DNA of 64,000 bases, taken from positions 103,690,442-103,754,441 of the forward strand of contig CM076197.1 in NCBI GenBank assembly GCA_038277395.1, written 5' to 3'. Origin of the DNA: Dryocosmus kuriphilus (Eukaryota > Arthropoda > Insecta > Hymenoptera > Cynipidae). A program made the position numbers and the translations under genes. Below the pieces are notes generated by a model that did no database searches, was not told the DNA's origin, and worked only from the letters and a program-made list of their open reading frames with translations. Numbering within the stretch: the first letter of the stretch is position 1; every line of letters begins with the position of its first letter. Positions 1 through 11,391 of the stretch are shown here, one piece after another.

Positions 1-319
1 AGTGTAAGTGGGTCGAATTTTTTAAGGATTCATTTTAATTTGTGCATAAAAGTGATTTTACGGTTGTTTTGTGGAGTTTAAAATAATTAGTGCGACTAAT
101 AAAAATAAATATTTATCGAGAAGTGTTACAGGCAGAATTTTCATCATATATAATGAAAAAAACACGTGTAATATGATGAAAATTGTATGTGAAACAGTTT
201 GTTTTGAATAAATATTAATTTTTATTATTCACTCATTGCTTTAAACCCCACAAAACAACCTTAAAATGACTTTTATTCATAAATTAAAATAAATTCGAAA
301 AATTCAACTCACTTGCACT
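1..319. repeat. Palindromic MITE-like inverted repeat
   Basis: Bases 1-~155 are closely matched by the reverse complement of ~165-319. For example, the outer arm agtgtaagtg pairs with cacttgcact, and ttgttttgtgg pairs with ccacaaaacaa. The centre lies near 160, around catcatatataatg. The left end may extend before the window, so the true boundary and any target duplication cannot be seen. No coding sequence. This is the form expected of a non-autonomous hairpin element. Confidence 0.75.
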
Positions 320-1325
320 ACTTGGCGACACTGGCATATCCCAATTAACTTATATTCTGCCGTTCCAAATTCGATTGCCGTATCTCCAGTTTCGGAAATT
401 TTATGCAGGACGTGAAAACGCGTTTTAAGTTTTACAGACAAAAATAAAAATAGTTTTGAGTAAAAAATGGTTGCTTTTTACGAATGAAATATTGAATTTT
501 CTATTGGTACGAAAAACCTGGTAAATTGTTGCTTTTTTTATATGAATTTGCAGTACGGTGATTACAGCGTTTGATGAGTGATATGTCAGAATACCCTATC
601 TGTTTATAAATTTATTTAATCTAGATTTCTCAGTAAAAATTGTTTAATAAAGGCAATGAAACCTAAAACTAGCTAATTTTGATTTATTACGTCTTTTAAG
701 TTAAAAGAAATGAAAATGTTTTATAGAAAACATATGATAACCCTCAAATGTAAACAATCTACGCGCGGCGCATGCGCATACAGGTAGGGCATGAGGAATT
801 TATTTAAAACGTTTGACCTTGAAAGATACCTAAATCATTTCGATAAAATATACGTTTTGCAACATATAAACTAATTATTTTTTAGATAGTACGGTTCTAT
901 AGATGATGATGAACATGTCCATTATCATAACTCATTTTCGACAAAATATGTAGATACGGCAGTTCAATTTGGGACGGCAGTATTGTGTGGGACTTTACCA
1001 ATCTGTGACGTTACGTGTCATATTAGCCAATCGCAACTATAGTAGACGTCACGTGTTTTTAAAGATCGTTAGACGTCTTTTTTTAAATCAGTTATTATAA
1101 TTATTAAAGGTCAAAATAACTTCTTAACAAAAAATGTTAAATTTAAAATACTGCAAAGAAATGAAGAGATCAAAGTATTAATTTGTTCTCAAATTCTACA
1201 AATAGTAGAAAGCGGAAAAAAATGACACCGTGGGGGTCATTTAATTATTGTATAAGTATAAGGGGTCAGGCGGGTCAGATGGGTTTAAAATTATCATTCT
1301 AATTTTTTTTTAGCTTCCGGAAGAC
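320..1325 (+). promoter_or_regulatory. Upstream region of the DDE-derived gene, with candidate promoter motifs
   Basis: No gene is seen here. A perfect palindrome gcgcatgcgc lies at 768-777 and resembles the NRF-1/Ewg-type core. A CCAAT box lies at 1027-1031. The composite gacgtcacgtg at 1045-1055 joins a CRE-like half to a CACGTG E-box. All precede the first possible start codon at 1326. A polypyrimidine tract ending in tag at about 1313 could be the acceptor of a 5' UTR intron. The motifs are visible; their use in this promoter is inference. Confidence 0.35.
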
Positions 1326-3264
1326 ATGGAGAACTACATGCGATACAGATTCATGGGAGGTAACAAAATACTAAAAAAAGGAGTATTACCTCGATTTAAT
1401 TTGCCAAAATCAAATAAACAGAATTCAACAGAAAGGAGGTGTCATAAAAATGGAATTAGATATCCCAGAAGCAAATATATTAAACCAAACGGATGGAACT
1501 GTTGTTATAAAATCGGAACCAGATATTCTAAATATAGAAACAGTTTTACAACAATCAAATATACTGAGTAAAATGGACGGAAGTATTGTCGTAAAAACGG
1601 AATCAGATTCACCACGACGCGATTCAATTTTACCAGAAGCAATTAGCCTGGGTCAAATGGATGGAAGTATCGTTGTAAAAGCAGAATTAGATATTTCAAA
1701 AGAAAATATGTTCCATCAAGTAGAGAATTGTGTTGTCATAAAAACTGAACCAGAGTTGCCAAAATCTGAATTTCATTTATCAGAAGGAGCCGCGAATCAA
1801 GTGGATGACTGCACTTTCATAAAGAAGGAACCAGACTCAACAGACCTGGAGGAATTACAGTTATCAGAAATAAATATGTTTTGTCAAGTGGAAACAGATT
1901 CACATGTAAGAGAAGAAATATTCCAATATCCCTACAGTCCTGATCAGGAGACTCTGAGAATAAATCCAGTTAATGAATCCAGTGGTCTCAGCTGTCCTAA
2001 AAATTCTAATCAGCAGTCAAGTAGAACTCTAGCAAAAAAATTTATGGGGCTTAGGTTTCCGTACATTCTTGATACAGAGAATAAAGGAATATATCTGGGT
2101 AAACCTCCTGTCGAAGAGAACCTTCTGCACGGAATAGATCACGATTATAAACACATGTTTACCTCTTCTTCTGATGACACGGAAACATGGGTAAGGGATA
2201 GATGCATACAAACTAATTTAAGACCACACTTTAGAAGTAGGGGAATTATGTGCAAACCAACAACTCGAGATGCTGCCACGTCTCCAGTCAGACGGAAAGT
2301 AAAAAAAACAAAGATTTTAATAACAGACGAAGACTGGATATCCGAAGCCTCGGATTCAGAAGTAGAAGAAGTAAGAATAGAGATCTTAAAGGATAGAATG
2401 TTTGAGACGAGGACGAAAGCCTTTATCGAAAATGACCCTCTTTTGTTTCTAGGGGTTCCAAAAAATGCGATGCACGTAATTAAAAATATGCAGAAGCACT
2501 TGAATATTCCAGTTAAACATATTTACTGTGTGCTGAAGAAAATTCGCTTAAATTTATCCAGTGAAGTTTTAAGTTACGAATTTGGATTATCGTATAGTCA
2601 TATTAGTCAAATTTTCAAAAAGACTGTTCCTCTAGTCGCTAAGTATTTCGAGACGTATATCTTTTGGCCTGAGAAGAATGTGATTTCAGAAAATCTTCCA
2701 GTTCAATTTAGAAATCGACTAAGGAAAGTTCAATCTATTCTTAATATTTTTGAGATTAAAATGGAGAGATCTACTCTTGTTCAGGGGTTGAAACTTCCTT
2801 CATACGAATCAACAGAGACTGCAAAATTCTTGATATCTTCGACTCCAAACGGTTTTATCAATTTTGTTTCAACGAGATACAGTAAAGGGAATTCGGATGT
2901 CACGATAGTCAAGACTTCGGGATTCTTGGAGATTGTACCACAAGGCATTGCAGTTTTAAGCCTTGCTGATCGCGGCTTTAAATACGTGGACAACGTTTTG
3001 ACGAAGAAAAATTGTAGGTTAATACGACTTCCGAGCATTTCCATGAAAAGGAATTGGAAAGCAGAAACGAAAATTTACAGGTGGCTCGCGAGCGTAAGGA
3101 TTCATATTAAAAAGTTAATGAATCAGTTGAGAGAATTTAAGATTTTGGAGAGCAGTGTCAACTTGGGCAAACGATCTGAGTCTCTTTTAGATGATATTGT
3201 AATTATTGCTGCGGCGTTGAGTAATATTTATTTGTTGGCTATGGACGAGGAAGATGCAGCTTAG
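1326..3264 (+). CDS. Domesticated HARBI/DDE_Tnp_4-type transposase with N-terminal SUMO-motif repeats
   Basis: I model two exons, 1326-1359 and 1436-3264, giving 620 aa. The 76-bp intron joins MENYMRYRFMG to GVIKMELDIPE. Without it, the start would be 1450 (604 aa). The first ~140 residues carry six degenerate repeats, each with a psi-K-x-E sumoylation consensus (IKME, IKSE, VKTE, VKAE, IKTE, IKKE). The C-terminal ~240 residues match the DDE_Tnp_4/HARBI1 superfamily: a helix-turn-helix stretch (LSYEFGLSYSHISQIFKK), FWP, the IxFE strand, TPNGFINFVS, LADRGF and VRIHIKK. Counted from 1450, the triad positions read N432, D507, K554 instead of D, D, E, so the protein should not transpose. No terminal repeats are seen around it. 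An intact frame over a dead catalytic site points to domestication, probably as a nuclear DNA-binding protein. AATAAA signals begin at 3268. Confidence 0.8.
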
Positions 3265-3299
3265 AGAATAAATAAAATAAGGTTAATAAAATAAAACTA

Positions 3300-5180
3300 A
3301 TATTTTTCTACTTTGAGTTAAGCATTGACTTTTGTAATATGAAGAAATAAATTTCATTGAGGATACGATATTGTAATATCTTTTAGAACCTAGTTAGAAT
3401 TAAAGCACTGCTTCAGTTTAAAAAATTAAAAGCGCAAATCTTTGGACATTTTAAAAATGTTTACAAACATGAATTTTCATTTTTTCAAATAAAAAATGGT
3501 TACTTTCTTCTAATATTTTTGAACTGTGTGAAAATTCATCTGTTTTTTCGAGTATTGCTGAAAAAATTAGATTTTTTCTGGATGGGATTTTTTTCGTAAA
3601 AACTCTGATTATTATTTAAAATGATCCCCTCAATTTTTCATCAGTAGGTAATAATGTCTTCCGTAAAATTACAGATTACGAGGCGTAGTCAGATTATAGA
3701 GAAATCAAACTTTATGGTTTTTAGATTTAATTTTGAGATTTTGAAGCTTTGAGTCTCAAATTTTTGTAATTTAAAATATTAATGGACTCGTGCTCCATAA
3801 GTATCTGAAAATAATACCGTTACAAAATTTAAACAAAGTTGTTAAAAATAAAAAGTGGAAGGAATTCGAATGAAGTATTTTTAAAATTAAATACTCTACT
3901 TTTTTATTTTCTCTGCAGAATTTAAACCATGTCAATTTATAAATTTAACTGATACAAAATTAATGATTTTTAGTGCAGATATAATTTACAAATTGTTATT
4001 GATTAGATAAAGTCTTTATGGGAAACTTCCTTACAGTAAATAAACTTGAATTGAAAGCACAAATATACGTAAAATAATTAATTTTAATTTATTAATACCA
4101 AAATGTGTAATAATTAACGTAAAATAATTATCTTGCATACATTATCTAATAGTTCTAATTAATTATTATCCATTATAGATTGAATTATCGATTGTTTTCA
4201 ATTTAAATGTAAAATAAATTAAGATTTTGAATTCTTATAATATTAAGTCTTTTGAATTTGTGTCCTTATTAGTATTTGAATATTTTTAATGTTGAAATGT
4301 GTAGGTACCCAGTCAACACTTGAACAATAATAAATTTATATTGTAGTGATTTAAAAAAATGTCAGGCTTTAAGTGATTTCAAATTCGGAAGTCTTAGAGG
4401 CTGTGGAATAAGAATCAAACTCTTTTTTACAGATAAGTTCTTTGCCCTCGTAAATGTTAATTTCAAAAAATTTTTAATTACAAACTTGAAAGCTTCAGAA
4501 TACATCACGGTCAGCAATTTTTAAATCGAATTTTTATCTACAGATCGAATTATAAAACTATCTTAGACTATTCGAGTTCATTATAAGAATGAAATCCGAT
4601 CTTTTGAATAAAACATCTTAAGCAATGAAAAGTCGTAAATATAGAAAACTATCTCCATTAAATAAAATGAAGAAACATAATAAGAAATTGTAAAATTATA
4701 TTTGAAAGAAGAGCCTCTCCTGAAATCTGAGGTTTCTTATTCTCAAAATGATTTTAAATGAAGGAGACTCAAGTTTAACTCAAGGAAATAACTGATATGC
4801 CAGATGGCACTTTAAAAGTAATCTCTGACAATTAGTGAGCAATATAAAAATTAAAAGACTGGAGAAATGTGAAGCTAGATACTCAGCGTTTTATTTTTCG
4901 GATTTAGACTTTAGTGGTTTGTTGACAAGATATAATGGGACGGAATTCCCAAGATGAATTGTCCATTAATCTATACCCTGACCTTTTTGCGCAAATGCTC
5001 GTAACTGCGGATATGAAGCTCGAGATGGTATGACAAAGACGCAATTCTCCGTTGGGGTTACACTGAAATAATTCAGAGTAAAAGAGCCTATATACGAGTT
5101 ATAATCATTTCTAAGTGGATAGAGGGGCCAGTTTAATCTTTTACATTGTACGAAGGCGCTCCTCCACACTTGCCACAAAG
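3300..5180. other. A+T-rich intergenic region
   Basis: I see no coding exon, RNA gene or mobile element. The last ~200 bases must hold the promoter of the EndoU-like gene starting at 5181. A tatata stretch near 5090 is the only TATA-like candidate and is unproven. Confidence 0.4.
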
Positions 5181-8100
5181 ATGGAGTTAAAAGTGTCTTT
5201 ATTCCTCTTTCTCCTCATTTTTATTATTCGTGAGTAATATTTTTAACTTTTTGTGTGAATTTTTTTAATAATTTGATAAATTGATTGATAAATTGTGGAA
5301 TAAGTTTCTTTTCATCCAGAGGACTGAAAACTGACATCTGATCTGAGACAATAACTTACATAAAAAATTGATTTTGAAGTGAAATCTTTTTAGTGAACGT
5401 TTTTATAAAACTAAAAATGTAGAGATAATTTAAATAAAAAAATTGTCTAAAGTAGCAAAAGAGATAAATGAGTCAGAAAATTGCAAAAATGAAACTTCTT
5501 TTCTACATTTCGAGAATTGTAGAGAATTGCGATTTTTAAATTGTCAAGGAATATTACTATAATTTTAGAGGAAAATGAAGCTCGCAGATTTGGCGGAAGA
5601 ATTTCAAGGGGTAGAAGTTCTGGAAGTAGAAGTGGAGGTTGGGGAAGAAGTTCTGGAAGTAACAGTGGAGGCTGGGGATTCGGATCAAAAACTAGAATTT
5701 CGGAAACCCCACGACAAAGTTACACCCGTAAGTTTATTATACAAAAAATGTTTTATAAGAATTGCATTGAACTTTAAAACTTCATTAAAGATCATCTTTA
5801 ATTAAAACATGACATATTATTTAAATTAAGTATTCAATGATAGTATTTTTCCTAGCATCAAGGTAACAGCTTAATCAAATCTTTTCTATAGCTGATACGT
5901 CCAGACCAATGAGGGTCACAGCTTCACGAACTTATTACGGTAGTAACATTTTAAAATCCTAAAATTGTTTATTAAATTATCTTATATACCTCAAAAGTCA
6001 ACATTTATGCATTTTTTTATTTTCAGCGCCAACTACACACAGGCCAGTATACAGGACTCAACCATCAGCTCCTAAATTTGAAGAGCCTAAGAAATCAGTA
6101 CATTTTGAGTCCACCTACAGTAGTAAGTTATTTTCTTGAATAAGAGGCTCCTATTGTTTTAGTTTATAAAAAATATGTTAAATAAATATAAATTTTTATT
6201 TTAAGAACCATCGTCAGTTACGAGTAAATCAGTGAGCAATTATAATAATTATAAGACCACCCCATCAGCACCAAGATTAGGTGGTTCATTTGGATCATAT
6301 TATGATGGAAAAGGTAATTTCAACATCGGGAAGAAATAAATAATAAAAAAATTGGGATGTCATTCATTGAGTTATTTTATAACATTAATTTAAAAAAATT
6401 ATTTTGCAGTTAAGGGAGAAAGTGCAGGAAAAGTTTCATTAAACACTCCAAAGCCATATGTTCCACCCTCTTTATTCAAACCTACAAGATATCCTCCATA
6501 CCCTTCAGGAAATCCACAGGGCTTGCATCCAGTCCCTCATAATACTGGAACGTCTTATGGTAAATAATATACTAATAGTCTAATATGTCGTTTTCTTGTT
6601 CAATATTTTCTTTGTTTTCTAGTTTTTTTTTTTCTATTTTAATGTGTTTTTAATTTGATTTATTTCAGGTTCATCAATAGGAGCTTCTAAATATCCTCAA
6701 GCTTCATCGCAGCCTGCTCACAACCCGTATTATCCTACTAACACAGGTACAAGATAAATGATTAAAAAATTCACAAAATAATTTTAGAAACATTGAGAAA
6801 ATGTATCCTCAAACTGAATATTCATTATTTTATTTGAGAAACTTATAAAGAAACTTTTCAGAACGAAATCGTAAGTTGTCAACTTGAGTAGATACAAACT
6901 TTAAGACATTGATTTGAAAATTGCCAACTAAAAAAATTAAATTTTATTCGTTTATTAAAACTTGGGAAAAATTGAACTTATTTTTTCAGAATGTAAGACA
7001 GAGCTTCTTTAAATAAATATTTTATCTTTGTTTTTAATTTTAATCTTTTTTAACTTAATTTTTCAGGTTCATCAATAGGAGCTTCTAAATATCCTCAAGC
7101 TTCATCACATCCTGCTTACAATCCTTATTATCCTGCTAACACAGGTAAGAAAAAAATGACATAATAATTATTTAACAGACTAATTAAGAACCCTTACAGG
7201 AAGTATCTTCAAATTCACTTTTTTTTTTTTTTTGAGTGAATTTATCTTTAAAATTTTTCTATAGAAATTCATATTTTTGTGGTAATTAGGGCACTCGTAT
7301 TCTCAATCAGGATCTTATCCATCTGGAACTCATTCGTATCCAGGATCATATGGAAATCAAGGTAGTTATCTATACTGTTGCCTCTTTGATAATATCTATA
7401 CTTAGCTAAAAAAATTTTCTATAGCCAAATTTATACTTTTTATGACAATTAGGACACTCGTATCCTCAATCAGGATCTTATCAATCTGGAACTCATTCAT
7501 ACCCAGGATCATATGGAAATCAAGGTAATTAGCTGTTGCATCTTTGATAAAATCTATACATTAGTTTAAGCAGTTTTAATCTTCTAGAATTGTTTTTATA
7601 TTTTTTATTAATATCATCCTTTATGCAGGACATTCGTATCATCCGTCTGCACCATATCATCAGCAGTCAGGATCTGTCAATGCAGGTAGATATCTAATTC
7701 TCAAATATTTAACAACCAAATAAATATTTTCTTTAATTTTTTGTAATTCAAATATCATTGAATAAAACAAATTTTTTCTTTTATAGGCGGATACCATCCT
7801 AGCTATCCGTCAGGAGGAAGTTCCTTCTCTCAACCAGGAGTGGTTTACGTCCCAAGTGCTGTTAGTCGTAGCAGAGGTACTGGTGACATTGTCAAAGAAG
7901 CTCTCATATATTCAACAGTAAATGCTGGAGTGAATGCTGCAGCCAATAGGATATTTTATCCTAGTCATTATTCAGGGCATAATTATGGTTCTGGTTATGG
8001 CTCGGGTGGTTATAGCTCTGGTGTTGGTCGTGATTCTGGTGGTGGTTATGACCAAACGCACATAACTCACAACAATTATTACTACAACCAGCCTCCAAGT

Positions 8101-9731
8101 ATACCACAAGGAACAGACAATTCGAATTCATTTTCTCTTGGAACTTCAACTGTTCTTCCAGATAATTTAGGATCAGGATCAACTTCTAGTGTCAATTATC
8201 AAGGACCAAACAATCAAGCGACAGGTGGTAACCAGCCATCATGGAACAGTCAATCATCAGAAGTTAATCATGGAAGCGGATCACCAGCAGCTTTTACGAA
8301 TGGACCTTCTAAAAATAATCCCAATAATCCTAGTGTTAATAATCCTGATATTAACAATCCTAACTTGAAAAATCCTAATATCAATCAGCCTAACAATGCA
8401 AATCCATCTAATATCCCACCTTCAAATCCGCCTTCATTACTCATTTCGGATGAAGAATTGACGAAATTGACAGAGGACCTTTTTTCAAGACAAGAATTTG
8501 ATGCCAACAAGTATATTACCTTGAATCTGCAGAAGAAGGTTAATAGCACGAATATAACGGACAAATTGCCTGAGCCGTAAGTTTTTTATTTTGGTTTGCT
8601 ATCGCTAATCTCAATAGTTACTGTTAAAAAATGCAAACTAGAAGATAAGTATTTGAAGGAGTTCTTGAAAACCTTTAATTTCAATGCAGTATAAATTTTA
8701 ATTCAAGAGGCATCCTTTATTGAAAAGGTAAAAAATGAGTTTTAACTTAAGGAATATAACAAAAAAGTTAAATAAAAATTCATGAAGTAATTTAATACAA
8801 AGAAATTTTAATTAGAATGCATTCAAACTGGAGAACCCGATTTTGAAATTGAAAGGCTATTGAACTTTCAATGTTTTTTTTTTTAATTTTCAGACTCTTT
8901 GAGGTTGAACCAGAAGTTAATACAATTCCAACAATCGAATTAATCCGCATTTTATATGACAATTATGAATATAATTCTCAAATAAAAGAGAAGGTAACAC
9001 CCGACATGGTTAAGGAGCAAAATGACTTCTTAGAAGTAATTCTACAAACAAATGTGATGTCAAGAGTAATGAAATGGCTAACGGATAAAAATTATATTGC
9101 CCCAGATTCTTTGTCGAAGAAAGAAATTTTGACTCGAATTTGGTTCACACCGATTGAAGGGTCGACGTCAGCTTTTGAGAGAACTTTCCTAGCGGAAAAC
9201 TATTGGGAAACGAGTATCATGGGTTTACAGAATTGGGTATATTTCAACCACGCAGAATCCAAGAAAGACGTTAATTACATGGGATATATGGATAAGCTGG
9301 ATTTGGGAGATGTAAGCTAGACATGAATTTGTAATTTATATTATTTAATTTCAAAACAGAGATATTTCAGTTTAGAGGCAATAAACCTCTAGATTTTTAG
9401 TTTGAATATTAAATTAGCCACTTTAAGACTGGAAAATATCAAAGCTATGAACTCAAGGTTCGTTCAATACAAGACTACAAAATTGATTTATTTTTTACAG
9501 AAGGGATCTCTCCTAAAAGTGGTCTTTAAAGCAAACGAAATTGTCCAACCCACAGCATTATTCGTCGGCACTTTGCCAGAACTAGAAATGGCCTTGTATA
9601 CGGTTTGTTTTTATGCGAGACCAAATGCATTGTGTCCAATTTCCTTGGGAGGAGCAAAATTCAGTATCTTTACTCACACTTACCACTCGTGGGGAACAGA
9701 TTTTCTCGATTTGGCTCTTCCTATTTTGTAG
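5181..9731 (+). CDS. Secreted EndoU-domain protein (copy A), modular G/S/Y/N-rich, catalytic triad replaced
   Basis: Fourteen exons give 801 aa: 5181-5229, 5569-5727, 5892-5939, 6027-6122, 6206-6313, 6410-6559, 6669-6746, 7067-7144, 7290-7361, 7453-7524, 7629-7685, 7787-8576, 8894-9311, 9501-9731. Exon 1 encodes a hydrophobic signal peptide (MELKVSLFLFLLIFII). Exon 2 is Gly/Ser/Trp-rich (SGGWGRSSGS). Exons 3-11 are short Pro/Ser/Tyr modules, with 7/8 and 9/10 being tandem copies. Exon 12 has a conserved KEALIYSTVNAGVNAAANRI segment, an NNYYYN motif and an Asn/Pro repeat. The last ~250 residues are an EndoU (XendoU, PF09412-type) domain: LTEDLF, LYDNY, IWF, GLQNWVYF, LPELEMALYTVCFYARP. By alignment to animal EndoU, the catalytic His, His and Lys are R682, Q698 and Q741, so uridylate-specific RNase activity is not expected. 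AATAAA lies at 9802. A secreted structural or binding role is inference. Confidence 0.85.
6669..7524 (+). repeat. Two tandem exon duplications inside EndoU-like gene A
   Basis: Exons 7 (6669-6746) and 8 (7067-7144) are both 78 nt and nearly identical; both begin with the codons for SSIGASKYPQASS. Exons 9 (7290-7361) and 10 (7453-7524) are both 72 nt and differ at a few bases; both encode HSYxQSGSYxSGTHSYPGS. Similarity extends into the intron just upstream of the second pair (gacaattag versus ggtaattag). The units include their splice sites, as expected of unequal crossing-over. Confidence 0.85.
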
Positions 9732-10370
9732 AAAAGAATTTGATTTAATTTTGGATATTCTTGCCAATATTAAGCGATGAAATACCAAATACTTGGATTG
9801 CAATAAAGTAAATAAGTGTGATTGATGCAAAAAATATTATAAATCAAAACATTTTAAATGAAGAATTTGTATACCTATCTTGTATAAAATAATGTATAAG
9901 AAAAGTATTGTGTCTAGATTTAGGTATTTTTCTATACTTTGATATATGAATAAATTCAAGTTTATAATCAAATAAGACCTATGAATATTTAATGTCTTTA
10001 TACTTTTGTGTAAAAAGTTATGGATGAGAGCTTAGAGTTTAAAGAAAACCAAGATGTTCGAAATAGCAAATGATTAACTTTTCAGTTATATTTGAAACAA
10101 AACTACTAATTCGAGGCAAAATAAAATAATGAAGTTCTCGAGCTGCGATGTTATATGTATACTTTTTCTTGTATCAAATATTACAATATATCTGGATATA
10201 ACATTATTACGAATATATAACCATCAAATTATAATAGATGGGACTTTTATTTTTTATTATATAAGATATGGAACTCTTCTTTACAGAAAACATTGAATTT
10301 AACAGTAATCTATCAAGCAGTTATATAACTGTCTTGATTTGAAAGTCTTAAAATCAAGAAAAATACACCG
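9732..10370. other. 3' flank of gene A and A+T-rich spacer
   Basis: A polyadenylation signal AATAAA lies at 9802-9807, about 70 bases after the stop codon of gene A. Nothing else is recognised. Confidence 0.4.
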
Positions 10371-10377
10371 AAACTTT

Positions 10378-10447
10378 TTCACTCCTTTTTTTTTGTAAAA
10401 AGCTTTATTTTAGCACTAAAATAAACAATCAGCCTGCGGAGCTCGAG
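10378..10447 (+). repeat. Left arm of a wide inverted repeat (partner at 19414-19488)
   Basis: The segment reads ctttattttagcac, then taaaataaacaatcagc and ctgcggagctcgag. It is matched, with few differences, by the reverse complement of 19414-19488. The two arms enclose the whole transposon nest. They are either the terminal repeats of one host element or two inverted copies of one small repeat. Confidence 0.65.
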
Positions 10448-10735
10448 AAAGTTATGTACTTTTCTTATTTTTAGGAAAAAAGTTGAAAATTTTGAGGTTA
10501 CGTGCAAAAGCACAATTCTATGGAAATAATTCCACGTTGCCTCATTAAATTCTTCACTTCTGCACTAAAACATACTTTTTTTACGTAGTAAACAAAAAAA
10601 AGACCAGAATGGAATCTTAGAAATAAAAAAAAGTCGCTATATAGCATAAATAATACTTCATTACCATGTCTACCAAAAAGATACCATGTCAACCAACTTA
10701 ATAACAACTATTTTTCAAATCGATCAAAGATTAGT

Positions 10736-10862
10736 ACAACAAACGGCATTGGAAAGGGGATAAGATGCGCCCCAAACTCGGAAACACCTCCGCGTCGGGG
10801 GGGGGGGGGGGGGTTTCCGACTTCAGGTCGCATCTTACCCCCTTTCCAATGTCGTTTGTTGT
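10736..10862. mobile_element. Compact hairpin MITE with central G-run
   Basis: The left arm acaacaaacggcattgg...ggataagatgcg pairs with the right arm cgcatcttacc...ccaatgtcgtttgttgt, giving ~35-bp terminal inverted repeats. A secondary pairing cggaaac/gtttccg flanks a run of about 17 G. No coding capacity. No convincing target-site duplication is visible. Confidence 0.75.
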
Positions 10863-10990
10863 GAAAATACAGAAGATTAGATAAAAGGCAAAGAATTTGG
10901 AAAGGGGTCGGGGAAAAAGGCGGAGCCGTCTGTATTATGATTAATTATATTTAAGAATAAAATAATTATTCCACGTTAAAATAAATTGTT

Positions 10991-11006
10991 GGCCCTGAAA
11001 AGGGCC
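10991..11006 (-). promoter_or_regulatory. Histone-type mRNA 3' stem-loop
   Basis: The minus strand reads ggcccttttcagggcc: a 6-bp stem (GGCCCU/AGGGCC) with loop UUUC. It matches every position of the metazoan replication-dependent histone stem-loop consensus GGYYYUHHUHARRRCC. It lies about 46 bases beyond the stop codon of the minus-strand ORF at 11053-11391. No histone gene is present in the window. Confidence 0.55.
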
Positions 11007-11052
11007 GATTGTAATATAAAATTTGCGCAAATAATGGAATGTCAAGACTTAA

Positions 11053-11391
11053 TCATGGCTGGTGCTGGAAGAGCTGGAATTTTTCATTTGCTGAATGGCA
11101 TCGAAAATTGAATGCCACCTCAGCCTGTGATCCTGTGTCCTTCTTGACTGAAATCTTGAATTGACACTTTTGCAAGATTACCCTTTTATTTTTGGAGACT
11201 TTGCTTGTCCTTTGACATCGCCATATCATCGCATTTTTGTCAAAAATCGCAGGGTTTCCACAAGAATTACAATTCACCTCCTTTCTAACCACGTTGTGAT
11301 TTTGCAAAAATTCCACTAATTTTTGTCGATCGTCACACAGTTTGAGATACTCAAAGAACGTTGATTCACAGCCATGACACTCCATTGTCAA
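11053..11391 (-). CDS. Small zinc-ribbon ORF resembling the N-terminus of Merlin/ISXO2-like transposases
   Basis: This 112-aa ORF starts MTMECHGCE. An N-terminal helix (LCDDRQKLVEFLQNHNVV) is followed by a zinc-ribbon pattern: CNSCG, then IWRCQR, then a Cys before KISVKK. This order is that of the N-terminal region of IS1595/ISXO2-like (Merlin-type) transposases. The catalytic domain that should follow is absent, so this is a fragment, a pseudogene, or a captured zinc-ribbon protein. A histone-type 3' stem-loop lies just downstream. The family assignment is by motif only. Confidence 0.45.
   Translation of the reverse strand: MTMECHGCESTFFEYLKLCDDRQKLVEFLQNHNVVRKEVNCNSCGNPAIFDKNAMIWRCQRTSKVSKNKRVILQKCQFKISVKKDTGSQAEVAFNFRCHSANEKFQLFQHQP

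Noticed and set aside
7961..8182. His/Asn-rich ORF on the minus strand inside copy A
   Set aside because: It is the antisense shadow of the Gly/Tyr/Asn-rich repeat of exon 12.
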